Source: a virus
Reading direction: 5' to 3' (one strand)
Length of the DNA stretch: 59,661 nucleotides
Virus record (IMG/VR): IMGVR_UViG_3300030085_003139
Span: 1-59,661 of that record
Shown in pieces: positions 21,702-29,842 of this stretch. The position numbers and the translations under genes are program-made. The notes beneath the pieces were generated by a model. It was not told where the DNA came from. It was given only the letters and a program-made list of their open reading frames with translations, and searched no databases. Positions within the stretch are counted from its first letter, which is position 1, and every line of letters begins with the position of its first letter.

Positions 21702-22184
21702 ATGTCGAATACAAAAGATCGTTATGAAGGCATAGATCGTGCCCCTCGCGAAAACAAAACACGGGAGAAAACGGCGCAACGGCGTCCGTGGGCTCCCCCG
21801 TCCATGCTAGATGCTCCGCCTGCACCCGAAGGGTTCAAGCATCGCTGGATTCGTGCTGAAGTGCGTGGTCACGATGATCGCAAAAACATCTCAGCTCGAT
21901 TACGAGAAGGATGGGAACTTGTCCGTAGTGATGAATACCCTGACTTTGAGGCACCAGTGGTGGATACAGGTAAATATGAAGGAGTGTTTGGGGTTGGTGG
22001 ACTAGTTCTGGCAAGGATGCCTATTGAAACGGTTTTAGAACGAGAACATTATTTCTCGCAGCGAAATGCAGACCAAATGGAAGCCGTAGATTCAGACATG
22101 CTTCGTGAGAACGCACATTCAACTATGAGGATCGGCAACGCTGATCGTCAATCTCGTGTAACCTTCGGTGGCCCGCGTAAATAA
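21702..22184 (+). CDS. Head-module hypothetical protein
   Basis: A 160-residue protein starting MSNTKDRYEG. A basic, Pro-rich N terminus is followed by a compact domain (FKHRWIRAEVRGHDDRKNISARL...GWELVRSDEYPDF). It is conserved in position between scaffold and capsid in related marine phages as far as I recall, but its function is unknown. Possibly a capsid-interior or assembly factor. Confidence 0.6.
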   Translation: MSNTKDRYEGIDRAPRENKTREKTAQRRPWAPPSMLDAPPAPEGFKHRWIRAEVRGHDDRKNISARLREGWELVRSDEYPDFEAPVVDTGKYEGVFGVGGLVLARMPIETVLEREHYFSQRNADQMEAVDSDMLRENAHSTMRIGNADRQSRVTFGGPRK

Positions 22185-22217
22185 CGTGGTGTCCCCATTT
22201 AAAACGGAGAAAATCCT

Positions 22218-22868
22218 ATGGCAAACCAAGAAACTGCCTTTGGTCTTCGTCCCGTTGGGTTGGTCGGTAGTGCAACTAATAGCACCGGCCTTACCACCTA
22301 TGAGATAGATGCTACTAATGCAAACGCTATCTTCCAGTATGGACTTGTAACTCCAACAGCAGGCGGAGTTATAGATCGAGCTGGCGCAACAAGTGGCGGT
22401 ACAACCGCTGCGGTAGGTGTCCTAATGGGTGTGAAGTACCATGATAGCACGCAGAAAAAACCAGTTTTCTTAAACTATTGGCCGGGTGCGGGTTCAGTGT
22501 CTGTTAACACAAACTTTCCCGTTGAGGCGGTTGTCGCAGACAATCCAAATCAACTGTTTGTTGTTGCAGCAGATGCTACACTTACAGACCGCGCTACTGC
22601 TTTAACTGGTGTTTTTGCAAACGCGTCACTGGGCACGTCCGCACGTACAGGTTCAACTGATACAGGGCGTTCCAATTCTGAACTCAGTGTGTCTTCAATC
22701 GCAACTACAGCAACTTTACCTTTACGTATAGTTGGCTTGGTTGACGATGATGCAAACAATGATTACGCGTCGGCTGGCGCGCACTTACTCGTTCGTATCA
22801 ATGCACACTACAATGCAGCAACCCGTCGTTTTGATTCGCAGACTACTGCGGATTCAACCGGCACATAA
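22218..22868 (+). CDS. Capsid decoration/head protein (putative)
   Basis: A 216-residue protein starting MANQETAFGLRPVG. The sequence is Thr/Ala/Gly-rich and beta-type throughout, without charged coiled coils, as in head decoration proteins. It lies 16 bp upstream of the major capsid gene and is probably made in similar amounts. Assignment is by composition and place. Confidence 0.6.
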   Translation: MANQETAFGLRPVGLVGSATNSTGLTTYEIDATNANAIFQYGLVTPTAGGVIDRAGATSGGTTAAVGVLMGVKYHDSTQKKPVFLNYWPGAGSVSVNTNFPVEAVVADNPNQLFVVAADATLTDRATALTGVFANASLGTSARTGSTDTGRSNSELSVSSIATTATLPLRIVGLVDDDANNDYASAGAHLLVRINAHYNAATRRFDSQTTADSTGT

Positions 22869-22884
22869 GGAAGGGGAATAGATT

Positions 22885-23790
22885 ATGGCTATCTCTCGCG
22901 CACAACTAGCGAAAGAGTTGGAACCCGGCCTTAACGCGCTGTTTGGTTTGGAGTACGACCGTTACGAAAACGAGCATGCAGACATCTTTGACGAAGAGTC
23001 CTCAGACAGGGCTTTTGAAGAAGAGGTGATGCTCGGTGGATTCGGAACGGCTCCAGTTAAAGGTGAAGGCGGAGCAATCTCGTTTGATGATGCACAGGAA
23101 ACATTTACTGCGCGTTATACACACGAAACTATTGCTTTGGCATTCTCAATTACTGAAGAAGCAATTGAAGATAACCTTTATGACCGTTTAGCTGCGCGTT
23201 ATACCAGAGCTCTAGCTCGTTCAATGTCTCAGACAAAACAAATTAAAGCGGCGGCTATTTTGAATAACGCGTTTAGCACAAGTGCTCCAGTTGGAGACGG
23301 TGCTGCACTTTGTTCAACAGCTCACCCAAGTTTGTCTGGCAACCAACGCAACAAGCTTTCGACTGCTGCGGACTTGAATGAAACATCTCTTGAGCAAATG
23401 CTCATTGATATTTCGGGTCTGACAGACGAAAGAGGCTTGAAAATTGCAGTTCGTGGAATGAAATTAATTATTCCAAAAGAACTTCAGTTTATTGCTGAAC
23501 GTGTCTTAAACTCAAATCTGCGTCCGGGAACGGCTGACAATGACGTCAACGCAATGCGCTCAATGGGCATGTTGCCAGACGGAGCGGTTGTCAACCATTT
23601 CTTAACAGACACAGATGCATTCTTTGTGAAAACGGATGCGCCAAACGGTTTTAAACTGTTTCAGCGTACTCCAATTAAAACAGCTATGGAAGGTGACTTT
23701 GACACTGGAAATATGCGTTTTAAAGCACGTGAAAGATACAGCTTTGGCGTATCTGACTGGCGTGCAGTTTTCGGTACAGAAGGCGCATAA
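22885..23790 (+). CDS. Major capsid protein
   Basis: A 301-residue protein, HK97-type fold by family resemblance. ISRAQLAKELEPGLNALFGLEYDRY at the N terminus, then a beta-hinge region (TARYTHETIALAFSITEEAIED) and a C-terminal FKARERYSFGVSDWRAVFG match marine phage capsid proteins of the Mu gpT-like type. It follows scaffold and decoration genes with a strong ribosome site and is followed at once by a double hairpin ending in a strong terminator, as expected for the most highly expressed gene. Confidence 0.9.
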   Translation: MAISRAQLAKELEPGLNALFGLEYDRYENEHADIFDEESSDRAFEEEVMLGGFGTAPVKGEGGAISFDDAQETFTARYTHETIALAFSITEEAIEDNLYDRLAARYTRALARSMSQTKQIKAAAILNNAFSTSAPVGDGAALCSTAHPSLSGNQRNKLSTAADLNETSLEQMLIDISGLTDERGLKIAVRGMKLIIPKELQFIAERVLNSNLRPGTADNDVNAMRSMGMLPDGAVVNHFLTDTDAFFVKTDAPNGFKLFQRTPIKTAMEGDFDTGNMRFKARERYSFGVSDWRAVFGTEGA

Positions 23791-23804
23791 AGTATGTTAT
23801 ACTA

Positions 23805-23832
23805 GAGGTATCTTTTTGCAAAAGATTACCTC
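23805..23832 (+). terminator. Secondary hairpin after the capsid gene
   Basis: GAGGTA pairs with TACCTC, extended by CTTT/AAAG with a small bulge, just upstream of the main terminator. It has no following T-run of its own and may protect the 3' end of the capsid mRNA. Confidence 0.5.
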
Positions 23833-23842
23833 CCTAATAACT

Positions 23843-23875
23843 AAGGGGTCTTTTCGAAGACCCCTTTCTTTTTTT
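23843..23875 (+). terminator. Strong terminator after the major capsid gene
   Basis: AAGGGGTCTT pairs with AAGACCCCTT around a TTCG tetraloop, an extra-stable hairpin, followed by a T-rich run. It separates the capsid unit from the decoration genes beginning at 23951. The 75 bp after it contain no clear promoter. Confidence 0.93.
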
Positions 23876-23950
23876 GTTTCCTGTGTTATAGTGAAGTTAT
23901 TCCTGACAGTGACATAAGGTTACTGACAATAGCCCAGACAGGAGATCCAT

Positions 23951-24433
23951 ATGGCTAATACGACATTTAACGGTCCCGTCCGTTCAGAAAACGGTTTTAA
24001 ATCTATCATTAAAAACTCCACTACTGGAGGTCTTACTAATGAGATGACTCTTTCCACCTATACTGCAACCATTACCGTTGCAGCGAGTGGTACAGATCAC
24101 AAAGAAGCTTCTATAGGAATACCCTCAAACTTTATTCCAATGGGTGTTGCCGTGACTGTAACAAGCGCAGCGGCTAATGCTGTTAACCTTGTTGATATTG
24201 GCACAGACGCAGACACAGACGGCTTTGTTGATGGTATATCTGTTGCGATAAACTCTACGGGTTTCAAAGGATTTTTTCCATGCAATGGTGCGTTGGGAAT
24301 GTCAGGTGGTGCAACAACCGCAGCAACCGAAACTCCTGATGAAGTTGAAGTAGTGATTTCTGGCACTGCGGGTGCTGGTGGTGTATTATCTTTGAAGTTC
24401 TTTGGTATTTCATCTGATTCACCAACCGCTTAA
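23951..24433 (+). CDS. Structural protein (decoration/fibre-like)
   Basis: A 160-residue protein starting MANTTFNGPVRSENGFKSI. The Thr/Ser/Gly-rich beta-type sequence with a FNGPVRSENGF start is common among virion proteins of marine phages. It opens a group of three small beta-rich structural genes (23951-25195). Probably on the capsid surface; exact role unknown. Confidence 0.55.
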   Translation: MANTTFNGPVRSENGFKSIIKNSTTGGLTNEMTLSTYTATITVAASGTDHKEASIGIPSNFIPMGVAVTVTSAAANAVNLVDIGTDADTDGFVDGISVAINSTGFKGFFPCNGALGMSGGATTAATETPDEVEVVISGTAGAGGVLSLKFFGISSDSPTA

Positions 24434-24446
24434 TAGGAGGTAACAC

Positions 24447-24908
24447 ATGGCAGATGCAGCTACAGTAGTTATGAAAACTACAGTTCTACCGGACGAGATA
24501 GCTAAAACTATTGAGGCCACTACCACTGTTTCGCCAAAAGATGCGAACGATAAGTGGTATTACAAACTAACGAGTGTTACATCATCAAGCACAGATTTGA
24601 TTGCGGGTTACTTTACTGATTATACCGCAGTAAATGCTAACGTTAACCCAACAGCAATAGCAGCAGCTAATGATAAAGTTGAGTTTCTGTACATAAAAAA
24701 TACGGATTCAGCTAATCATATTTATGTCTGCTTTGATGGCGGCACCGCAGCAGCAACTCTTGCGGACGCTGTAAAGATTAGTCCAAATGAGTCTTTTTTC
24801 GCACGGTTACCAAATACAACCGTAGAAAACATTCATGCAATTGGGCATGATGGTTCAAGCAACGCCGCAGCAACATGTATAGTGGCAGCTTTAATTGACG
24901 ACGTATAG
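24447..24908 (+). CDS. Small structural protein
   Basis: A 153-residue beta-type protein starting MADAATVVMK, with alternating hydrophobic strands (WYYKLTSVTSSSTDLIAGYF; VEFLYIKNTDSANHIYVCFDGG). The second half resembles jelly-roll-like decoration proteins. It follows AGGAGG and is 13 bp after its neighbour. Function is positional inference. Confidence 0.55.
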   Translation: MADAATVVMKTTVLPDEIAKTIEATTTVSPKDANDKWYYKLTSVTSSSTDLIAGYFTDYTAVNANVNPTAIAAANDKVEFLYIKNTDSANHIYVCFDGGTAAATLADAVKISPNESFFARLPNTTVENIHAIGHDGSSNAAATCIVAALIDDV

Positions 24909-24922
24909 AAAAGGAAACCTAA

Positions 24923-25195
24923 ATGTCTGATTCTGATGTCAAATCAAAAAGAATTACAGCAACGGGCTCGCTTGCAGTCGGGCCTGCTCGTATTCGGCAG
25001 ATACAGTTGAAGACTGCTTCAGGTACGCCCCGTCTTACCGTCACTGACGGTAGCGGCGGGACAACCGTTCTTGATTTAGACTTTAATGCTTCTGATACTC
25101 ATTCGGTAAACATTCCATCTAACGGCATTCGTGTAAGCGATATTCACGTGTCTACTCTGACAAATATTACAGCGGCCACGTTCTTCTTTAACTAA
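24923..25195 (+). CDS. Small structural protein
   Basis: A 90-residue beta-type protein starting MSDSDVKSKRITATGS. It resembles the C-terminal half of the upstream gene in strand pattern (IRQIQLKTASGTPRLTVTDG...), which suggests a related fold. Probably a capsid or vertex accessory protein. Confidence 0.5.
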   Translation: MSDSDVKSKRITATGSLAVGPARIRQIQLKTASGTPRLTVTDGSGGTTVLDLDFNASDTHSVNIPSNGIRVSDIHVSTLTNITAATFFFN

Positions 25196-25205
25196 GGTTA
25201 GTGCA

Positions 25206-25493
25206 ATGGCAGAACGTAAACGTGATAATATGCCAAAACGTAACAAAAAGAATTTTCGCCCCACCAGTAAAGGGGCGGGAATGACAAAGGCGGGTGTAGC
25301 CGCGTATCGGAGAAAGAACCCCGGCTCAAAGCTACAGACTGCTGTTACTGGCAAAGTCAAGCGCGGAAGTAAGGCCGCTAAGAGGCGCAAGTCTTTTTGC
25401 GCCAGATCTGCTGGTCAAATGAAAAAATTTCCAAAAGCTGCAAAAAACCCTAATTCAAGACTACGGCAGGCTCGAAAAAGGTGGAAATGTTGA
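25206..25493 (+). CDS. Small, very basic protein (marine phage family)
   Basis: A 95-residue protein with about one third Lys/Arg, ending RQARKRWKC. The central GMTKAGVAAYRRKNPGSKLQ and SKAAKRRKSFCARS are hallmarks of a basic protein family common in cyanophages and other marine phages. The composition suggests binding to DNA or RNA, perhaps packaged-DNA condensation. Cys residues near the C terminus may bind metal. Function is not established. Confidence 0.65.
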   Translation: MAERKRDNMPKRNKKNFRPTSKGAGMTKAGVAAYRRKNPGSKLQTAVTGKVKRGSKAAKRRKSFCARSAGQMKKFPKAAKNPNSRLRQARKRWKC

Positions 25494-25651
25494 TGAAAGT
25501 TGCGGAAGTTTTAAGTTTAATGGAAAAACACGAAAAAGAGTCGAACAGACGATTCGAACGTATTGAAAAACAACTGGATAAATTAGACATGCGGTTATGG
25601 GGCATTGCAGGTTTAATTGTTGCAGCAGCTATTGCAGAAAGGTTTTTATAA
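25493..25651 (+). CDS. Small coiled-coil membrane protein (XhlA-like layout)
   Basis: A 52-residue reading with a charged helix (EKHEKESNRRFERIEKQLDK) followed by one membrane segment (LWGIAGLIVAAAIAERFL). This is the layout of XhlA/haemolysin-type phage proteins. Both ends overlap neighbouring genes (TGATG and TAATG), which strongly supports translation. It may help lysis or anchor the virion to the membrane. Confidence 0.65.
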   Translation: MKVAEVLSLMEKHEKESNRRFERIEKQLDKLDMRLWGIAGLIVAAAIAERFL

Positions 25652-25881
25652 TGCCGGGAACATCTAAAATGAAAACTCCACGTGGCTTATCTTATTTTCG
25701 AAAAGGCGGAGAAGCTTCTAAAAAAAGTAAAGGCAGTAAAATATGTCCCGCTGGTAAAGCTTGGGCAAAGCGAACTTTTGACACGTACCCTTCTGCTTAT
25801 GCAAATTTAGCAGCGTCAAAGTATTGTAAAGATCCAAATTACGCAAAGGGTGCAAAAGGTAAAAAGAAAGCGAAAGCATAA
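25651..25881 (+). CDS. Small basic cysteine-containing protein
   Basis: A 76-residue Lys-rich protein starting MPGTSKMKTPRG. It contains the RKGGEAS motif and CPAGKAWAKRTFDTYPSAYANL followed by a second Cys (KYCKDP), a pattern seen in marine phage basic proteins. The start at 25651 overlaps the previous stop and is preferred over 25597. Likely nucleic-acid-binding virion component, by composition. Confidence 0.65.
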   Translation: MPGTSKMKTPRGLSYFRKGGEASKKSKGSKICPAGKAWAKRTFDTYPSAYANLAASKYCKDPNYAKGAKGKKKAKA

Positions 25882-26264
25882 TGGGCGAGCTGCAAAAATG
25901 GTTGGATCAAGACTGGGTTCGTATTGGCACCGATGGTAAAGTAAAGGGCGAATGCGGAACTTCAAAGGATAAGAAAAACCCTGATCGGTGTTTGCCTCGC
26001 TCCAAGGCAAGATCGTTATCAAAGTCCCAACTAGCTTCAACAGCAAAGAAAAAGAAAAAAGCTGGCGCCAAAGGTAAGACGGTTGTTGCAAACACCAAAT
26101 CCGCTGAGGTTAAGATGGCTGCGCGTGGTGGGGAAATTATTTCACCTCAGAAAAGAAAACGTCCTTACAACGGTAAAAAAGTCACAGGGGCGGTTGTAGC
26201 GCGAGGTTGTGGTGCCGTTATGGAAAACAGAAGAAAGCATACAAAGGGGTCTGTATGTCAATGA
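25881..26264 (+). CDS. DUF5872-type basic protein
   Basis: A 127-residue protein. Residues 1-60 follow the DUF5872 pattern of marine phages (LQKWLDQDWVRIG...GECGTSKDKKNPDRCLPRSKARSLSKSQL). A Lys-rich stretch, an ARGGEIISPQ motif and a C-terminal RGCGAVMENRRKHTKG follow. It is the third member of a cluster of small basic proteins, possibly DNA-condensing or structural. The start overlaps the previous stop by one base. Confidence 0.7.
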   Translation: MGELQKWLDQDWVRIGTDGKVKGECGTSKDKKNPDRCLPRSKARSLSKSQLASTAKKKKKAGAKGKTVVANTKSAEVKMAARGGEIISPQKRKRPYNGKKVTGAVVARGCGAVMENRRKHTKGSVCQ

Positions 26265-26866
26265 TTAATGTACATAATTTTTATGTTGGCGACGAAAAAG
26301 AGATTTGTGAAGAGATAAGAGCGTGGTCTGCTTTTGCTTTAGAAAAGAAATCACCTTATTTTAATAACATGCCCCCATGTCCTTACGCAAAAAAAGCTTG
26401 GTTAGATAATCGTGTAGCAATTGTTTTTAAATATGGCGGATCCCAAGCGTTGACTAGTTGCATGAGTAATTTTTCGGATTCTCTTGATTTGGTCATAATT
26501 GTTGACCAATTCTTTAAAAGAGATGCGGAATCTTTTCATGGTGAATTAGAAACATATAACGAAGCAATCTCTCAAGGTATTTTTGGGCAGAAAGATCTTT
26601 GGTTAATGGGTTTTCACCCTGACGATGACAGCAACGATTTAGTTGATGACGGGTCTTTTGAGCCCCACATAAACACCCCTTATGCTATGATATTTTTACA
26701 GAGATTATCTAAAGTCCAAGAAGCAGCATATACTTTGCGTGAGTTAGGATATTATGATAAGTATCAAGAAGACTACAATGTCGATGAAATATTTAATCAA
26801 CGTGAAACCCTTTACAGGAGACTGAAAGATGGCGATGAGACCCAGAAAAAAACCAGCAGCGGCTAA
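26255..26866 (+). CDS. Hypothetical protein
   Basis: A 203-residue acidic protein starting MSMINVHNFY (26255; 26261 is an alternative). Mixed alpha/beta with SDSLDLVIIVDQFFKRD and MGFHPDDDSNDLVDDG segments. It is unlike its basic neighbours. No catalytic motif is recognised. It overlaps the upstream gene by 10 bp and the downstream repeat gene by 38 bp. Confidence 0.65.
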   Translation: MSMINVHNFYVGDEKEICEEIRAWSAFALEKKSPYFNNMPPCPYAKKAWLDNRVAIVFKYGGSQALTSCMSNFSDSLDLVIIVDQFFKRDAESFHGELETYNEAISQGIFGQKDLWLMGFHPDDDSNDLVDDGSFEPHINTPYAMIFLQRLSKVQEAAYTLRELGYYDKYQEDYNVDEIFNQRETLYRRLKDGDETQKKTSSG

Positions 26867-26987
26867 GAAAATGCGTGGCGGAGGCATGGTTAAGAAAATG
26901 CGTGGCGGAGGCATGGTTAAGAAGATGCGCGGCGGAGGCATGGTTAAGAAGATGCGCGGCGGCGGTATGGTAAAAAAGAAGAAATAA
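26829..26987 (+). CDS. Lys-Arg-Gly repeat protein (four MRGGGMVKK units)
   Basis: A 52-residue reading: MAMRPRKKPAAAKK followed by four exact MRGGGMVKK units and KK. AGGAGA lies eight bases before the ATG. It is coded by a 27-bp tandem repeat (26871-26978). The overlap of 38 bp with the upstream gene is larger than usual, but the repeat retains frame and amino-acid identity through synonymous changes, which indicates selection on the protein. Polycationic peptides of this type suggest DNA or membrane binding. Confidence 0.7.
   Translation: MAMRPRKKPAAAKKMRGGGMVKKMRGGGMVKKMRGGGMVKKMRGGGMVKKKK
26871..26978 (+). repeat. 27-bp tandem repeat, four copies
   Basis: Units begin at 26871, 26898, 26925 and 26952. 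They differ at a few third-codon positions only (CGT/CGC, AAA/AAG, GGA/GGC). All encode MRGGGMVKK. Confidence 0.95.
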
Positions 26988-26990
26988 GTT

Positions 26991-27659
26991 ATGGCGACCT
27001 CTGGCACAAAAACGTTTGAATTAAACGTCACCGATTATATTGAAGAGGCTTTTGAACGGTGCGGACTGGAAGTTCGCACTGGTTATGACGTTCAAACGGC
27101 TAAGCGGTCGCTAAACCTTATGTTAGCGGAATGGGCGAATAGAGGTATAAACCAGTGGACTATAGAGCAAACAACACAAACGTTGACTAAAGGGACGGCC
27201 AGTTATTCTTTGGGGGCAAACACCATAGACGTTTTGTCTGCTGTAGTCCGTAGGGACAGCACAGACTTTGGTTTAACTAGAGTTAGTCGCGACGATTACC
27301 TTAATATTCCAAACAAAAGCACAGAGGCACGTGTATCACAGTTTTTTGTTGACAGACAAATAGAGCCTCTACTGAAGGTTTGGCCAACCCCTGATAACAG
27401 CACTGATGTGATTATTTTTGATCGTTTAGTTCGCATGGATGATTCGGGTTCGGCGATAAATACGCTTGATGTCCCTTTTCGATTTTACCCTTGTTTAGCC
27501 GCAGGTCTTTCTTACTATCTAGCGATCAAACGTGCGCCAGATAGAATACAACTTTTGAAAGCGGTTTACGAAGAAGAAATTGATCGTGCAATGACTGAAG
27601 ACAGGGATCGAGCGTCCTTTAATGTCCAACCAAGCTTGGATTACTACAGGGTGAACTAA
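26991..27659 (+). CDS. Head-tail connector/adaptor (P22 gp4-like)
   Basis: A 222-residue protein. TDYIEEAFERCGLEVRTGYDVQTAKRSLNLMLAEWANRGINQWTI at the N terminus is the helical pattern of P22 gp4-like head-completion adaptors that bind below the portal. PWPT-type beta region (LLKVWPTPDNS) and a helical C terminus follow. Its place between the head genes and the tail genes fits. Confidence 0.75.
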   Translation: MATSGTKTFELNVTDYIEEAFERCGLEVRTGYDVQTAKRSLNLMLAEWANRGINQWTIEQTTQTLTKGTASYSLGANTIDVLSAVVRRDSTDFGLTRVSRDDYLNIPNKSTEARVSQFFVDRQIEPLLKVWPTPDNSTDVIIFDRLVRMDDSGSAINTLDVPFRFYPCLAAGLSYYLAIKRAPDRIQLLKAVYEEEIDRAMTEDRDRASFNVQPSLDYYRVN

Positions 27660-28447
27660 TGTCTAAATATGCGATTGGTAGAAAAGCATACGGTATTTCA
27701 GACCGATCGGGTTTCAGGTATCCTCTTAATAGAATGCGTAAAGAGTGGACGGGCTTAATTGTTGGCGCGGATGAGTGGGAACCAAAGCACCCACAATTAG
27801 AGCCTTTGCGGGACGTTTCCGATGCGCAAGCTTTAAAAGATGCGCGCCCTGAGACAGAGTTAAGTGTTCAGAGGAGCACTCAATATGGTTTTAATCCAGT
27901 CGGTTTTAAAGAAATATCGGGAGTAACGCCTGATAATGATTTAGTAGCTACGGGTGAAGTAGGTACGGTGACTGTCTTTTTACCAAAAACTTTAGGCGCG
28001 CAGGCCTTGGGCGGCGTGGGCACAGTAACCGTTCAACTCCCTGCTACTGTAAACCAAGCTCTTACAGGCTCTGTAGCTACGGGTGGCGTAGCGTCTGTTT
28101 CATTGTCTACAAACGTAACGACGTTCTATGTTACTGTCGCTAACCCCGGCAGCGGTAATGTTTACTATATCAACGGCACACCTCAAGCGACCATGAATTT
28201 GTTAGAGGGCAATATATACCATTTTGATCAAAGCGATTCGACCAATAGCGGACATCCGTTGCGCTTCTCAACAACTTCTGACGGCACACATGGCAGTGGC
28301 GTACCTTACACCACGGGTGTGGTAACTGTTGGAACACCGGGTAGCTTGGGATCGTACACAGAAATAACGGTAGCCGCAGGAGCTCCAACATTGTATTATT
28401 ATTGTACCAACCATTCAGGTATGGGAGGCCAAGCGAACACACCATGA
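27659..28447 (+). CDS. Virion protein with cupredoxin-like copper-site domain
   Basis: A 262-residue protein. Residues 1-60 (SKYAIGRKAYGISDRSGFRY) are a conserved marine podovirus virion segment. Residues about 97-150 hold repeats of the type TGEVGTVTV. The C-terminal about 110 residues form a plastocyanin-like domain with apparent type 1 copper ligands His199, Cys249, His252 and Met255 in GHPLRFS and YYYCTNHSGMGG. Such domains occur on tail proteins of marine phages. Copper binding is not proven here. It is coupled to both neighbours by overlaps. Confidence 0.7.
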   Translation: MSKYAIGRKAYGISDRSGFRYPLNRMRKEWTGLIVGADEWEPKHPQLEPLRDVSDAQALKDARPETELSVQRSTQYGFNPVGFKEISGVTPDNDLVATGEVGTVTVFLPKTLGAQALGGVGTVTVQLPATVNQALTGSVATGGVASVSLSTNVTTFYVTVANPGSGNVYYINGTPQATMNLLEGNIYHFDQSDSTNSGHPLRFSTTSDGTHGSGVPYTTGVVTVGTPGSLGSYTEITVAAGAPTLYYYCTNHSGMGGQANTP

Positions 28448-29106
28448 GTTTTACATACGACGGTTTAAAACAAGCAATTCAAGATTATACGGAAAATTCG
28501 GAAACGACTTTCGTAAACAATCTTCCTATATTTATAAGGGCAGCAGAAGAGCGGATATTAAAAAACGTTCAGCTCAATCTATTTATGCGGAATAAACAGG
28601 GTCTTACAAGCACTGGAAATCAATATTTAGGTGCGCCAACTGATTTCTTGGCACCCTTTTCAATTACAATTTATAAAGGAACGGCTTCAGGAAACTATGA
28701 AAAAGAGTTTCTTCAATTTAAAGATCTTTCGTTTATAGAGGAATATAACCCTGATTACACTGTAACAGGAAAGCCAAAATACTATGCGCAATTCGACGTT
28801 GGTAACTTTATATTGGCTCCTACTCCTGACGCAGACTATGATGTAGAGGTTCAATACCTTTATAGACCCGCCAGTCTTACATCTGGTGCGGGGACGGCTA
28901 CTTCTTGGTTGAGTGAAAACGCCGAGCTCTCCTTGTTATATGGGTCTTTAGTAGAGGCTTATACCTTTATGAAAGGAGAGCCCGACATGATGGCTCAATA
29001 CAATCAACGCTTTCAAGAAGCTCTAGTTGGGCTTAAAATGTTAGGTGAAGCAAAAGAAACCACACAAGAATATCGTGTTGGTAAAGTTATAAGGCCAAAA
29101 CAATAA
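28444..29106 (+). CDS. Tail tube/adaptor protein (T7 gp11-like, putative)
   Basis: A 220-residue protein starting MSFTYDGLKQ. Helical N terminus (QDYTENSETTFVNNLPIFIRAAEERI), central beta region (FILAPTPDADYDVEVQYLYRP) and C-terminal helices resemble short-tail adaptor rings. ATGA overlap with the previous stop sets the start at 28444. Together with the gene at 26991 it would build the portal-tail interface. Confidence 0.65.
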   Translation: MSFTYDGLKQAIQDYTENSETTFVNNLPIFIRAAEERILKNVQLNLFMRNKQGLTSTGNQYLGAPTDFLAPFSITIYKGTASGNYEKEFLQFKDLSFIEEYNPDYTVTGKPKYYAQFDVGNFILAPTPDADYDVEVQYLYRPASLTSGAGTATSWLSENAELSLLYGSLVEAYTFMKGEPDMMAQYNQRFQEALVGLKMLGEAKETTQEYRVGKVIRPKQ

Positions 29107-29399
29107 TGTTTAAACTTAATTTTGATGTTCCAGACGATCCAATCGTCAAAATACAAACAACAAACAATCGTGGGTTTAGTCCCGATGAAGTTGCAGAACG
29201 CTGCGTTGAGAAGCTAATCAGTGTATCTGATACAGCACATCCCGCTATCAGGGATCAGGCTCAAGCGTTCCAAAAGCACATGGAAAAGGTGGTTGCATTT
29301 TATATGCGCGAAGCTATTCGCAGTGACCGCACAACCGTGTATAATGCCCTTATAGATGCAGGGCATCCAAAACTGGCTGACGCAATAAGGAGATTATGA
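29106..29399 (+). CDS. Small hypothetical structural-region protein
   Basis: A 97-residue protein starting MFKLNFDVPD, with a helical centre (EVAERCVEKLISVS; QAQAFQKHMEKVVAFYMREAIR). It overlaps the previous stop. A protein of this type lies at the same place in related marine phages, to my recollection. It may be a chaperone or minor tail component. Confidence 0.6.
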   Translation: MFKLNFDVPDDPIVKIQTTNNRGFSPDEVAERCVEKLISVSDTAHPAIRDQAQAFQKHMEKVVAFYMREAIRSDRTTVYNALIDAGHPKLADAIRRL

Positions 29400-29400
29400 C

Positions 29401-29829
29401 ATGGCGATCACGCAAGCAATGTGTACTTCTTTCAAGAAAGAGCTTCTTGAGGGAACACACAACTTTAAAAACTCAGGAGGAAGCACTTTTAAGCTTGCTC
29501 TCTTCACATCATCAGCAACACTAGGTGCTTCGACAACAGCGTATGCTGTAACTAACGAAGTTTCTGGCACAGGCTATTCTGCTGGCGGCAATACGTTGAC
29601 AAGAGTAGACCCAAGCTCTAGCGGCACAACTGCTTTGACTGATTTTGGTGACACGACGTTTTCAACAGCAACAATTACAGCAAATGGCGCATTGATTTAT
29701 AACAGTAGTGCGTCAGATAAAGCTGTTATTGTATTGGCGTTTGGCGGCGATAAGACATCGACTGCTGGCGATTTTACTGTTCAGTTCCCAACAGCGGACG
29801 CGAGTAACGCTATTATCCGTATCGCCTAA
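29401..29829 (+). CDS. Tail/fibre structural protein
   Basis: A 142-residue Thr/Ser/Gly-rich beta protein starting MAITQAMCTSFKKELLEGTHNF. The LALFTSSATLGASTTAY pattern is common to small virion proteins of marine phages. It precedes the long repeat protein and tail fibres. Function is positional. Confidence 0.6.
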   Translation: MAITQAMCTSFKKELLEGTHNFKNSGGSTFKLALFTSSATLGASTTAYAVTNEVSGTGYSAGGNTLTRVDPSSSGTTALTDFGDTTFSTATITANGALIYNSSASDKAVIVLAFGGDKTSTAGDFTVQFPTADASNAIIRIA

Positions 29830-29842
29830 ACGGTAAAATCCG

